Shown: positions 25,821 to 33,935 of the stretch, piece after piece
How positions within the stretch are numbered: position 1 is the stretch's first letter
Layout: every line of letters begins with the position of its first letter
Source of the DNA: Robertmurraya sp. FSL R5-0851
GTDB lineage: Bacteria; Bacillota; Bacilli; Bacillales; Cytobacillaceae
DNA length: 64,000 nt
Reading direction: 5' to 3'
Assembly (NCBI RefSeq): GCF_038002965.1
Contig: NZ_JBBOOE010000001.1
Location: forward strand, 1,345,001 to 1,409,000
Translations under genes and position numbers: made by a program
The notes under the pieces: generated by a model
Databases searched by the model: none
What the model saw: only the letters and a program-made list of their open reading frames with translations
Told to the model about the DNA's origin: nothing

Positions 25821-27108
25821 AAAATTTGACGTCATTGTTGTTGGTGCTGGACCTGCAGGAACTTCATGTGCCTATACATGTGCAAAGAACGGATTGAAGG
25901 TGCTCCAACTCGAGCGTGGGGAATATCCAGGAAGTAAAAACGTAATGGGTGGCGTATTATACAGGAAACAAATGGAGGAGATTATTCCTGAGTTTTGGAA
26001 GGAAGCGCCATTAGAAAGACCTGTTATTGAACAACGCTTCTGGATGATGGATAAGGAGTCTACCGTCTCTTTTGGCTACAAAGGATTAGAGTGGGGAAAG
26101 GAACCTTATAATAACTTTACCGTATTAAGAGCTCCGTTTGATCAATGGTTTGCGGCAAAAGGGGTGGAACAAGGGGTATTGCTCATCAATGAAACAGTAG
26201 CCAATGAGTGTATTGTAGAAAATGGAAAAGTGGTAGGGGTTCGGACCGATCGTCCTGATGGAGATGTGTATGCGGATGTAGTCGTATTAGCTGATGGTGT
26301 AAACTCTCTGTTAGGCAAGCAGCTTGGCTTTCATAAAGAATTTCGTCCTGATGAAGTTGCTCTTACGGTAATGGAGGTTATTAATCTATCAAAAGAAAAG
26401 ATTAACGACCGCTTTAACCTTGAGGAGAACCAAGGTTGTACGATTGAAATCTTTGGTGATTCAACAAAGGGGAACCTTGGTACAGCCTTTATATATACGA
26501 ATAAAGAAAGTATTAATATAGGTGTAGGTACAACTCTATCCAGCATGATAAAGGCAAAGCTCAAGCCATATGATTTGCTAGATTACTTGAAAAATCATGC
26601 CATGGTAAAACCACTACTTGCGGGTGGGGAGTCTGCGGAGTATTTGGCGCATTTAATTCCAGAAGGAGGATATCATTCGGTACCCAAAGTGGCAGGTAAT
26701 GGGGTTGTAGTTGTCGGAGATGCGGCCCAATTAGTAAACGCTATCCATCGAGAAGGCTCAAATATGGCGATGTCATCAAGAAAGATGGCAGCTGAAGCCA
26801 TTATTCGTGCAAAGGAAAGAAATGATTTTAGTGAGGCAAGTTTAAATAGTTACCGTGAAGCTTTATATAATAGCTTTATTATGAAGGACTTAGAAAAATA
26901 TAAAGATGCTGCCCACACATTTGAGCATCATCCTCAGTATTTTAAAGAGTATATTCCAATGATGAATCAGGCAATGAGTAAATTCTTTACAGTCGACGGA
27001 ACACCAAAGCGTGAAAAACAAAAACAAATCATGAGAAGTGTAACTGGGACCAAAGGAACGTTTAAAGTCATTCAAGATGTCTATCGTGCTTGGAAGGCGG
27101 TGAAATAA
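25813..27108 (+). CDS. fixC: FAD-dependent oxidoreductase FixC (ETF:quinone oxidoreductase-like)
   Basis: 431 residues. FAD dinucleotide motif VVGAGPAGTSCAYTCAKNGLKVLQLERG at the N-terminus, and a second FAD contact GVVVVGDAAQLVNAIHREGSNMAM. The family passes electrons from the FixAB flavoprotein to quinone together with FixX. The start at 25813 (MPEKFDVIV) has a GGTGG upstream and overlaps fixB; the frame is open further upstream inside fixB. Its stop shares one base with the fixX ATG (TAATG). Confidence 0.9.
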   Translation: MPEKFDVIVVGAGPAGTSCAYTCAKNGLKVLQLERGEYPGSKNVMGGVLYRKQMEEIIPEFWKEAPLERPVIEQRFWMMDKESTVSFGYKGLEWGKEPYNNFTVLRAPFDQWFAAKGVEQGVLLINETVANECIVENGKVVGVRTDRPDGDVYADVVVLADGVNSLLGKQLGFHKEFRPDEVALTVMEVINLSKEKINDRFNLEENQGCTIEIFGDSTKGNLGTAFIYTNKESINIGVGTTLSSMIKAKLKPYDLLDYLKNHAMVKPLLAGGESAEYLAHLIPEGGYHSVPKVAGNGVVVVGDAAQLVNAIHREGSNMAMSSRKMAAEAIIRAKERNDFSEASLNSYREALYNSFIMKDLEKYKDAAHTFEHHPQYFKEYIPMMNQAMSKFFTVDGTPKREKQKQIMRSVTGTKGTFKVIQDVYRAWKAVK

Positions 27109-27392
27109 TGTCAACGAAAACTATCGAGGAAAAACAGTACTTATTGCGTTTTAAGTGTGACACGAAATCTCATCTAACAGTGCTTGACCACGATATTTGT
27201 ATGACAAAATGTCCTGATAAAATTTGTACCGTATTCTGTCCAGCAGAAGTATACAAGTGGGAAGGCACGAGAATGCAAGTAGGGTACGAGGGCTGCCACG
27301 AATGTGGAAGCTGCCGCATTGGTTGCCCATACCAAAATATTAAATGGGAATATCCAAAAGGCGGCCATGGAATTGTGTTTCGATTAGCGTAA
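27108..27392 (+). CDS. fixX: Ferredoxin-like protein FixX
   Basis: 94 residues. It carries one clear 4Fe-4S motif CHECGSCRIGCP plus upstream CPDKICTVFCP, and ends in the FixX-typical WEYPKGGHGIVFRLA. It is the small iron-sulfur partner of FixC. The start at 27108 shares a base with the fixC stop, with AAGGCGGTGAA upstream. It is the last gene of fixABCX, and a terminator follows. Confidence 0.92.
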   Translation: MSTKTIEEKQYLLRFKCDTKSHLTVLDHDICMTKCPDKICTVFCPAEVYKWEGTRMQVGYEGCHECGSCRIGCPYQNIKWEYPKGGHGIVFRLA

Positions 27393-27411
27393 CAGCAAAT
27401 AAATAGTTGAG

Positions 27412-27452
27412 CAAAAGACACCTTCATGGATATGATTGGTGTCTTTGTTTTG
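27412..27452 (+). terminator. fixABCX terminator
   Basis: Stem AAAGACACC / GGTGTCTTT with a loop of about 14 nt and a T-rich tail (GTTTTGTT). Confidence 0.75.
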
Positions 27453-27574
27453 TTATGTCCTGAATATTGTGTATAAAATGTGAATTATTTAAAGATTCCG
27501 ATAATATGGTTGAAAACGAACAAACATTCCGTTACTATTAAAATAGGTTCTATTAATAGATAGGAGGAGACAGT

Positions 27575-27823
27575 ATGGATCGAACATCGTATTTAGCTGG
27601 AATACTCTACTATTTAACTTGTGATGTACAAGTTCAGGAGGCAGCCATTGATATATTAAATGGAGAATTAACAGTGAAAGAGGCGGGGACTCGTCCTACT
27701 TTGCAGCCCTATGTTCTGAAGGCGAAAAAGCGGCTAAAGGAACTTGAAAAGAACAAAACCGATAAGCAACATTTAGAAATTGTTCAGTTTGTTGAAAACT
27801 ACTTATATAGCTACCAATTATAG
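27575..27823 (+). CDS. Hypothetical protein (82 aa)
   Basis: The gene has a strong ribosome site (ATAGGAGGAGACAGT) and ATG at 27575. The product starts MDRTSYLAGILYYLTCDVQV and has a charged helical C-terminal half (LKAKKRLKELEKNKTDKQHLE). No membrane segment or known domain is recognised. It stands alone 180 bp after fixX with its own upstream region. I assign no function. The helical, Lys/Glu-rich second half would suit a small adaptor or regulator, but that is a guess. Confidence 0.6.
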   Translation: MDRTSYLAGILYYLTCDVQVQEAAIDILNGELTVKEAGTRPTLQPYVLKAKKRLKELEKNKTDKQHLEIVQFVENYLYSYQL

Positions 27824-27932
27824 ATTTACTTCTTCGATAGACCTCTATGAATTCCATCCTATTTATCGTTATGTATAAATTTTCACATAGTAGCCTAAAA
27901 AGGAAAAGCCAAAAGTATTGATTAAAATCTAT

Positions 27933-28274
27933 TTAGCTTATTCTTACTCTTACCGTGTATTTCATCATCTCGTCGTTAAGTCCACTAACCATAAGATCTT
28001 TAGCTGTATTGCAAGCCTGTTCAAAGCAGGAATAACTTTCAGAACAATAATGTGGTTGACTTAACTCAAAGTTTCCATGATGGTCTGCAAGGTAAACAAG
28101 AACATTCCAAACATAAAAATCTTCTGTTCCATTTTTAGGATGACCGTCTAATGCGACTAGCCAGTGTACAGAAGCCTCAGACATGAATCGACTTCCTTTT
28201 AGCATGGACTGGTCATTCTCTCCAATTCGAATAAATGCGGTTGGGTAAAATTCTTGTAGATTACATTGATACAT
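27933..28274 (-). CDS. Hypothetical protein (113 aa)
   Basis: 113 residues from an ATG with TTAGGAGGGGTTAAA upstream. It is soluble, with many aromatic and His residues (WLVALDGHP, WNVLVYLADHHGNF, PHYCSESYSCFEQACNTAKD). The CSESYSCFEQAC cluster has three Cys within 12 residues and could bind metal or form disulfides. I do not recognise the family. Its upstream region contains a cre-like site and an Fnr-type box about 110-145 bp away, so it may be one target of that control. Confidence 0.6.
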   Translation of the reverse strand: MYQCNLQEFYPTAFIRIGENDQSMLKGSRFMSEASVHWLVALDGHPKNGTEDFYVWNVLVYLADHHGNFELSQPHYCSESYSCFEQACNTAKDLMVSGLNDEMMKYTVRVRIS

Positions 28275-28381
28275 TTTAACCCCTCCTAACCTCTCGTGTT
28301 TACAATAGAAACTTCTTATATTTTTATTATATGAGCTTTACAAAAAAATTACCTCCTAAATTGTTAAAATTTTTAGAATTT

Positions 28382-28395
28382 TAAAAGCGTTTACA
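28382..28395. promoter_or_regulatory. cre-like site
   Basis: TAAAAGCGTTTACA matches the CcpA consensus TGWAANCGNTNWCA at 13 of 14 positions. It lies 10 bp from an Fnr-type box. Confidence 0.5.
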
Positions 28396-28405
28396 TTATT
28401 TTCTC

Positions 28406-28448
28406 TGTGATAAGCATCACAACAGAAAAGCACTTACTTTCTTATAAT
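28406..28448 (+). promoter_or_regulatory. Fnr/Crp-type box with class II promoter
   Basis: TGTGA-TAAGCA-TCACA (28406-28421) is a perfect palindromic Fnr-type site. A perfect TATAAT lies at 28443-28448. The box centre is 32 bp from the -10 centre, which puts it at -41.5, the classic class II activator position. A weaker TAAAAT (28378-28383) lies at nearly the same distance on the minus strand, so the box could also serve the 113-aa gene. Confidence 0.7.
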
Positions 28449-28456
28449 CAAAGTAA

Positions 28457-28537
28457 CAATATGAACTATTCCCCATAATACAAAACTTCTTTACAGAAGA
28501 TGAAAAAGAACAATTGAAAGAAAGAATTAAAAAATAA
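28457..28537 (+). pseudogene. 3' remnant of a gene behind the Fnr-type promoter
   Basis: A short open frame with no start codon reads ELFPIIQNFFTEDEKEQLKE before a stop at 28535. The composition looks like the helical C-terminus of a real protein (loosely reminiscent of hemerythrin-like ends), directly followed by a terminator. It starts just after the promoter, as if the middle of an Fnr-controlled gene had been deleted. Confidence 0.45.
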
Positions 28538-28569
28538 AACGGAAGAGGGTGCCTCTTCCGTTTTATTTG
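28534..28569. terminator. Bidirectional terminator
   Basis: Stem AAAACGGAAGAG / CTCTTCCGTTTT with a short loop, A-rich on the left and T-rich on the right. It ends the MFS gene on the minus strand and the remnant on the plus strand. Confidence 0.85.
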
Positions 28570-29792
28570 TATATATCTGCAATTTGTTTGTCAGATGGAA
28601 GCAGAAGTGTTAGAAACCCAAGTAATGGGAGAAAACCGGTTGATATAATTGTTAAAGTCAATCCAATTGTATCTGCTAATATACCTAAAAATACCGATCC
28701 TAAAGCTCCCATTCCAAAAGCTAATCCTACTGTCAAACCTGCCATTGTCCCTATCTTCCCGGGAACGAGTTCTTGGGCATAAACAACGGTTACTGAAAAA
28801 CTAGACATAAGTATGAAGCCCGCTATTGCCAGTAAAACGACTGCGAAATAATGAGGCACGAAGGGAAGCAAAATGGTGATTGGAGCAGAACTAATCATGG
28901 ATAACAAGATGATGGTTTTTTTCCCAAACCTGTCAGCTAACGGTCCACCGAAAAAAGTACCTAATGCTCCTGCAACTAGAAACACAAATAAATAAAGCTG
29001 AGCTTGCTGTATAGAAAAGCTGTACTTATCAATTGCATAAAACGCGTAGTAATTAGTGATTCCTGAAATATACCAGGAACGAGCGAAGATTAAGAATAAG
29101 ATCACAAGCAAATAGAAGCGAATTTGTCGTTGAAATGAAAATGATGCAGGCGCTATTTTCTTCATTTCTTTTGGTTTATGACCATCTATCTTTAGCTTGT
29201 TCGCGTACCAAAAAGCAATATAAACCAGTAACCCCACTGCAACTGCTGCGACAATTGTAAACCAGCCTGCCCCTTTTTGACCAAAAGGAACGAGTATAAG
29301 AGCCGTAATTAATGGAGCTAGTGCTTGCCCGGAATTACCCCCAACTTGATATATGGACTGTGCAAGCCCTCTTCTTGGTCCTGCTGCCATATAGGCAACC
29401 CTTGAACCTTCAGGATGGAAAACAGCTGATCCTAAGCCAATAAAGACCACCGATATGACAATTAGTAAGAAGCTAGGGGCAAAAGCTAGCCCTAGAACTC
29501 CTATTAAAGTAAACATCAAGCCGATGGGTAAAGCAAATGGCATAGGCTTACGATCTGTAATCATTCCAACAAAGGGCTGCATGATCGAGGATACAATATT
29601 TAGTGAAAAACCAATGATTCCTAATTGAGTAAAGCTTAGACCCATTGATTGTTCAAGGATAGGGAACATAGCGGGTACAACCGACTGAATCGAATCGTTT
29701 AATAAGTGACATAATGCGATGATGAATAAGATTTTATAAGTTGTTGCACTGTCAGTTTTTTTAAATTCTTGAACAGTAGCAGTCTGTGCCAT
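28563..29792 (-). CDS. MFS transporter, fosmidomycin-resistance (Fsr) type
   Basis: 409 residues with about twelve membrane segments. The N-terminal part contains FIIALCHLLNDSIQSVVPAMFPILEQ and the loop DRKPMPFALP; SRVAYMAAGPRRGLAQSIYQVGGNSGQALAPL is typical of the Fsr group of the major facilitator superfamily. It is presumably an exporter of a small organic compound; the substrate is not readable. ATG start at 29792 with AAAGGAGATC upstream. It is monocistronic on the minus strand between two terminators. Confidence 0.85.
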   Translation of the reverse strand: MAQTATVQEFKKTDSATTYKILFIIALCHLLNDSIQSVVPAMFPILEQSMGLSFTQLGIIGFSLNIVSSIMQPFVGMITDRKPMPFALPIGLMFTLIGVLGLAFAPSFLLIVISVVFIGLGSAVFHPEGSRVAYMAAGPRRGLAQSIYQVGGNSGQALAPLITALILVPFGQKGAGWFTIVAAVAVGLLVYIAFWYANKLKIDGHKPKEMKKIAPASFSFQRQIRFYLLVILFLIFARSWYISGITNYYAFYAIDKYSFSIQQAQLYLFVFLVAGALGTFFGGPLADRFGKKTIILLSMISSAPITILLPFVPHYFAVVLLAIAGFILMSSFSVTVVYAQELVPGKIGTMAGLTVGLAFGMGALGSVFLGILADTIGLTLTIISTGFLPLLGFLTLLLPSDKQIADIYK

Positions 29793-29936
29793 AATAAAAA
29801 GATCTCCTTTGATTTTGAAGAATGGTATAAAAATATCTTACTAAATTTCCAGTGATTATGAAATGGTTTATTTCGTGAGGCAAAGTATATGATATAGAAG
29901 TAGATAAGTATATAATTTCCAATAGTGCTCATAAAA

Positions 29937-29966
29937 AAATAGAGAGCCAAACAAGCTCTCTATTTT
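29937..29966 (-). terminator. kinD terminator
   Basis: On the minus strand AATAGAGAG / CTCTCTATT around loop CTTGTTTGG, followed by TTTTTTT. Confidence 0.8.
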
Positions 29967-31453
29967 CTCATTAACGGAAATGTAACAAGCACTGTTGTTC
30001 CTTTGTTTTCGATACTTGTAATATCAATTTCTCCATGAAACGATTGGACGATTCTTTTGCAAACAACTAGACCTAAGCCAGTACCTGACGCCTTTGACGT
30101 ATAAAAAGGGTGGAAAATCTTCTCAAGCTCATCTTTTCCAATCCCAACTCCCGAATCAGAGATCGTAAGAACACATTTTTCCCTTTCTTTTGAAATACGG
30201 ATGCCAAGTGTACCACCTGTGGGCATGGATTCAAATGCATTTCTCGTAATATTTAAAATGACTTGCTTCATTTGATCCTTTGTACATGAAACAACAACCG
30301 GTTCTTCAGGAAATGAATAATGGCATATCACATTGTTTAAGTTTGCTTCAGATGAAATAAGTGGTTGTAGCTCTTGAATAATCATTTTTATATCGATCGG
30401 CTCATTTTTCATGGCTGTCGGTTTTCCGAGAATTAGAAACTCGCTCACAATTTGATTAATTCGCTTAATTTCGTTATTGATAACCGAAAAATAAAATTGA
30501 TCTTCTTCACCTTTATGCTTTTCACTTAGCAACTGGATAAGGCCGTTAATTCCAGTTAATGGATTTCGAATTTCATGTGCGGTGCCAGCAGCTAATGTAC
30601 CTACCAGCTCAAGTTTTTGGGCCTCATTTTGTTTTCTTTCCTTAATGGATTGTCTTTTTAGTAAAATATATTTAACTAAAAGAAACAGGATATGCGTCAA
30701 AATAAAGAACAAAGTGATTGTTCCCACTAAATGAGAAATATTTGTACGTGCTGCGTTTTCATCTACCTTTACTTTAATCGTCCAGGGTAGCTGATTCATA
30801 GGAGTTGATACCCAATGACCACCTTGTTTATATAAATGTTTGGAATCGAAATCAATGATCACCTGATCTTCTTGGTTGAGGATGACTATAGGTGTTTCGG
30901 GTGTAAGTATTTTCATTATGTTTTGAACATGGTCAACCCTCAGTAGTGCAAGCGTGATAAATGTCAGTTGACTATGCTCATCCAACACAGGTGAAGCAAG
31001 TCCGATCACCTTTTGGTTATTTTTTAATGTATTCACCTGTGCAGATATAATGATATCTTTCGTACGTATGACTTCTTGAATATACGAGTTTTTGTACAGA
31101 TTGTCGTCTAGTAGATTGTTAGAGCCAACAATCAATCGTCCTTCTTCGTTTAATAAAAATAAGCCACTGTATCTAGGATCTGTCTGAAACGCCTTTTGAA
31201 GCAATGGGGCCATTTTTTCTGGGCTGTTAACGTATATCTCTGACGTGAGAGACAGAGTTTGAATAGAAGTGACTGTTTCACTTATAAATTGATCCCAATG
31301 TGATTTATGAATAGAAGCAATCCATTCTGCATGTTGAACTTGCTCTAACAGGTTTTTTTCTTTTTCAATCTGCGAAAAAATATAACTGCCACCTAGTGTT
31401 GGTAGTACTACGATGAGGCTATATAAAAGTAGGTTTTGTAAGTGTCTTTTCAT
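29960..31453 (-). CDS. kinD: Sporulation sensor histidine kinase KinD
   Basis: 497 residues. A first membrane helix at residues 10-26, an extracytoplasmic Cache-like sensor (residues 30-240), a second helix (VGTITLFFILTHILFLLVKYI), then HisKA with AAGTAHEIRNPLTG and an ATPase domain (NITRNAFES, SDSGVGIGKDEL, ASGTGLGLVVCKR). All catalytic boxes are intact. In B. subtilis KinD feeds the Spo0F phosphorelay and responds to extracellular organic acids. Position next to the mhqR gene matches B. subtilis kinD. With the kinE-like gene broken, it is the only intact phosphorelay-type kinase in this window. Confidence 0.88.
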   Translation of the reverse strand: MKRHLQNLLLYSLIVVLPTLGGSYIFSQIEKEKNLLEQVQHAEWIASIHKSHWDQFISETVTSIQTLSLTSEIYVNSPEKMAPLLQKAFQTDPRYSGLFLLNEEGRLIVGSNNLLDDNLYKNSYIQEVIRTKDIIISAQVNTLKNNQKVIGLASPVLDEHSQLTFITLALLRVDHVQNIMKILTPETPIVILNQEDQVIIDFDSKHLYKQGGHWVSTPMNQLPWTIKVKVDENAARTNISHLVGTITLFFILTHILFLLVKYILLKRQSIKERKQNEAQKLELVGTLAAGTAHEIRNPLTGINGLIQLLSEKHKGEEDQFYFSVINNEIKRINQIVSEFLILGKPTAMKNEPIDIKMIIQELQPLISSEANLNNVICHYSFPEEPVVVSCTKDQMKQVILNITRNAFESMPTGGTLGIRISKEREKCVLTISDSGVGIGKDELEKIFHPFYTSKASGTGLGLVVCKRIVQSFHGEIDITSIENKGTTVLVTFPLMRK

Positions 31454-31643
31454 GTAATGACTCCAAGCACATAATTTTTTTCCATAGCTTCGCTTATTAT
31501 ATCACTATATTAGTAAGCTTTTTATAGGAATTACGGATTAAACGGGAATTTGACAGAACAAAGATAGTTTTTCTATAATAGTCTTAATTAAAAATATTTT
31601 ATCAAAAAAGGTAAAAATATTGGATATTAAAGGGATGAGAATC

Positions 31644-32084
31644 ATGGAAGCTGAAATCAGTCAATCTTTAAAACTTTTTATTGTGCTATCTAGAGCATAT
31701 CGGTCAGTCAATGAAAATGTAAATAAACTTATTCAAACATATGGACTTAATCCAACAGAGTTTGCTGTTCTTGAACTTTTATACCACAAAGGAGATCAGC
31801 CGTTACAACAAATAGGTGAAAAAATCCTCCTTGCGAGTGGAAGTATTACGTACGTGGTGGATAAATTAGAGCAAAAGTCTTTACTTGCTAGAGTCGCTTG
31901 TCCTAGTGATCGAAGAGTAACATATGCTCAAATCACTGAACAAGGGAAGAAATTTATCGAAGATATTTTTCCTGACCATGCCCAAAAAATACATGAATTA
32001 ATGAAAGAGCTTACAGCTGATGAAAAAGATCAAGCAACAGAGCTCCTGAAGAAATTAGGATTATCTATAGAAAATAAGAAATAA
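31644..32084 (+). CDS. mhqR: MarR-family regulator MhqR
   Basis: 146 residues, winged-helix MarR family: HTH region LQQIGEKILLASGSITYVVDKLEQKSLL followed by the wing CPSDRRVTYAQITEQGKKF. MhqR represses quinone and diamide detoxification genes in B. subtilis. The start at 31644 follows AAAGGGATGAGAATC; in-frame TTG 31620 and ATG 31635 are less well placed. It is divergent from kinD, as in B. subtilis, and followed by a terminator at about 32094-32122 (AAGGCA / TGCCTT, T7). Mhq target genes are not seen nearby. Confidence 0.85.
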   Translation: MEAEISQSLKLFIVLSRAYRSVNENVNKLIQTYGLNPTEFAVLELLYHKGDQPLQQIGEKILLASGSITYVVDKLEQKSLLARVACPSDRRVTYAQITEQGKKFIEDIFPDHAQKIHELMKELTADEKDQATELLKKLGLSIENKK

Positions 32085-32195
32085 TAGTAAGCAAAGGCAT
32101 CGACTGGGGTGCCTTGTTTTTTTGTGCTTCTTTGTCGCCTGAGTTATAATAAAAGAGAGATTTTTTCGAAATTTTTAAACAAAGGGGGATTTACT

Positions 32196-33890
32196 TTGCA
32201 ATTTGAACAGTATACATATGAGAGACCTAATTTTGAGGTTGTTGAAAAGAAATTTTTAGATGCATTAGAGGTTTTTTCAAAAGCAGCCTCTGCAAACGAG
32301 CAAAATGAGGCAATGAAAGAAATAAATAAAATACGTAATGATTTAGGCACGATGTTTAACCTCGTTTATATTCGCCATTCGATCGATACGAATGATGAGT
32401 TTTACAAGGCGGAACAAGATTATACGGATGAAATTCAACCAAGTGTTGAGGGATTAGTTACAAAGTATTACGAAGCGCTTGTAAATTCACCTTTTAAGCT
32501 CGAGCTAGAAGAAAAGTGGGGAAAACAGCTTTTTGCCTTAGCAGAAGCACAGCTAAAGGTTTTCTCTCCTGCAATCATTCCTTTGCTTCAACAAGAGAAT
32601 AAACTTACGACGGAATATACAAAGCTACTTGCTGCTGCAAAAATTCCCTTCGAGGGAGAAGAACGGACATTAGCACAAATGGAACCGTTTACAGAATCGA
32701 AGGATCGAGGTATGAGAAAAAAGGCAAGTGAAGCTCGTTTTAATTATTTTTCAGAAAACGAAAGTGAGTTAGATCGTATTTATGACGACTTGGTCAAGGT
32801 ACGTACAGAGATTTCTCAAAAACTTGGATATAAAAACTTTGTTGAACTAGCATATTACCGTATGTATCGTACCGACTATAACGCGGAAATGGTCGCAGGG
32901 TTTAGAAAACAAGTGGAAGATTATATTGTACCGATTGCTACAAAACTAAAGGAACGACAAAGACAAAGAATTGATGTTGATACTCTCAAGTATTATGACG
33001 AAAACTTCAAGTTTAAGTCAGGGAATGCGGTACCGAAGGGTGATCCTGAATGGATTATTCAAAATGGACAAAAGATGTATGATGAACTATCAAAGGAAAC
33101 AGGCGAGTTCTTTCATTATATGGTAGAGAATCATTTAATGGACTTGGTGGCAAAGAAAGGAAAAGCTGGTGGCGGATATTGTACGTATATTGAAAACTAC
33201 AAGTCTCCATTTATCTTTTCAAATTTTAATGGAACGTCAGGAGATATTGATGTTTTAACCCATGAGGCAGGGCATGCATTCCAGGTGTACTCAAGCAGTC
33301 ATTTTGAAATTCCTGAATACAATTGGCCGACATATGAAGCAGCTGAAATTCATTCGATGAGTATGGAATTTTTCACATGGCCATGGATGGAGCTATTTTT
33401 TAAGGAAGATACGGATAAATATAAATTTGCTCATTTAAGCTCAGCCCTTTTATTCCTTCCATATGGGGTAAGTGTGGACGAATTCCAGCATTGGGTGTAT
33501 GAAAACCCTACCGCTACACCAAAAGAAAGAAAGTTAGCTTGGCGTGAGATTGAAAAGAAATACATGCCTCACAAAGATTACGATGGTAATGAATACTTAG
33601 AGGGGGGCGGATTCTGGCAGCGTCAGGGGCATATTTATACGACTCCGTTCTATTATATTGATTACACTTTGGCACAAATTTGTGCATTCCAATTCTGGAA
33701 ACGTTCTGGAGAGGATCATAAAAAAGCATGGAATGATTATCTACATCTCTGTACTTTAGGCGGTAGCATGCCTTTTACTGAGCTTGTAAAAGCAGCAAAC
33801 TTAATTTCACCTTTTGAAGATGGTTGCGTACAATCTGTTGTAGGTGAAATTGAGGCTTGGTTAAACTCAATCGAAGATCAAAAGTTATAA
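32196..33890 (+). CDS. M3 family oligoendopeptidase (PepF-like)
   Basis: 564 residues, the usual size for this M3 subgroup. The zinc site LTHEAGHAFQVYSS (HExGH) and downstream Glu in YEAAEIHSMSMEFFTWPW are intact, and YIDYTLAQICAFQFW is also typical. It is a cytoplasmic metallopeptidase cleaving short peptides. TTG start at 32196 behind AAAGGGGGATTTAC; the open frame extends to 32109 without support. A bidirectional terminator separates it from clpE. Confidence 0.9.
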   Translation: MQFEQYTYERPNFEVVEKKFLDALEVFSKAASANEQNEAMKEINKIRNDLGTMFNLVYIRHSIDTNDEFYKAEQDYTDEIQPSVEGLVTKYYEALVNSPFKLELEEKWGKQLFALAEAQLKVFSPAIIPLLQQENKLTTEYTKLLAAAKIPFEGEERTLAQMEPFTESKDRGMRKKASEARFNYFSENESELDRIYDDLVKVRTEISQKLGYKNFVELAYYRMYRTDYNAEMVAGFRKQVEDYIVPIATKLKERQRQRIDVDTLKYYDENFKFKSGNAVPKGDPEWIIQNGQKMYDELSKETGEFFHYMVENHLMDLVAKKGKAGGGYCTYIENYKSPFIFSNFNGTSGDIDVLTHEAGHAFQVYSSSHFEIPEYNWPTYEAAEIHSMSMEFFTWPWMELFFKEDTDKYKFAHLSSALLFLPYGVSVDEFQHWVYENPTATPKERKLAWREIEKKYMPHKDYDGNEYLEGGGFWQRQGHIYTTPFYYIDYTLAQICAFQFWKRSGEDHKKAWNDYLHLCTLGGSMPFTELVKAANLISPFEDGCVQSVVGEIEAWLNSIEDQKL

Positions 33891-33894
33891 GAAA

Positions 33895-33931
33895 AAGAGC
33901 GAAGCCAACATAATGTGGCTCCGCTCTTTCT
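33895..33931. terminator. Bidirectional terminator, oligoendopeptidase / clpE
   Basis: Stem AAAGAGCG-AAGCCA / TGGCT-CCGCTCTTT with loop ACATAATG, T-rich on the right and A-rich on the left. Confidence 0.8.
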
Positions 33932-33935
33932 ATTT

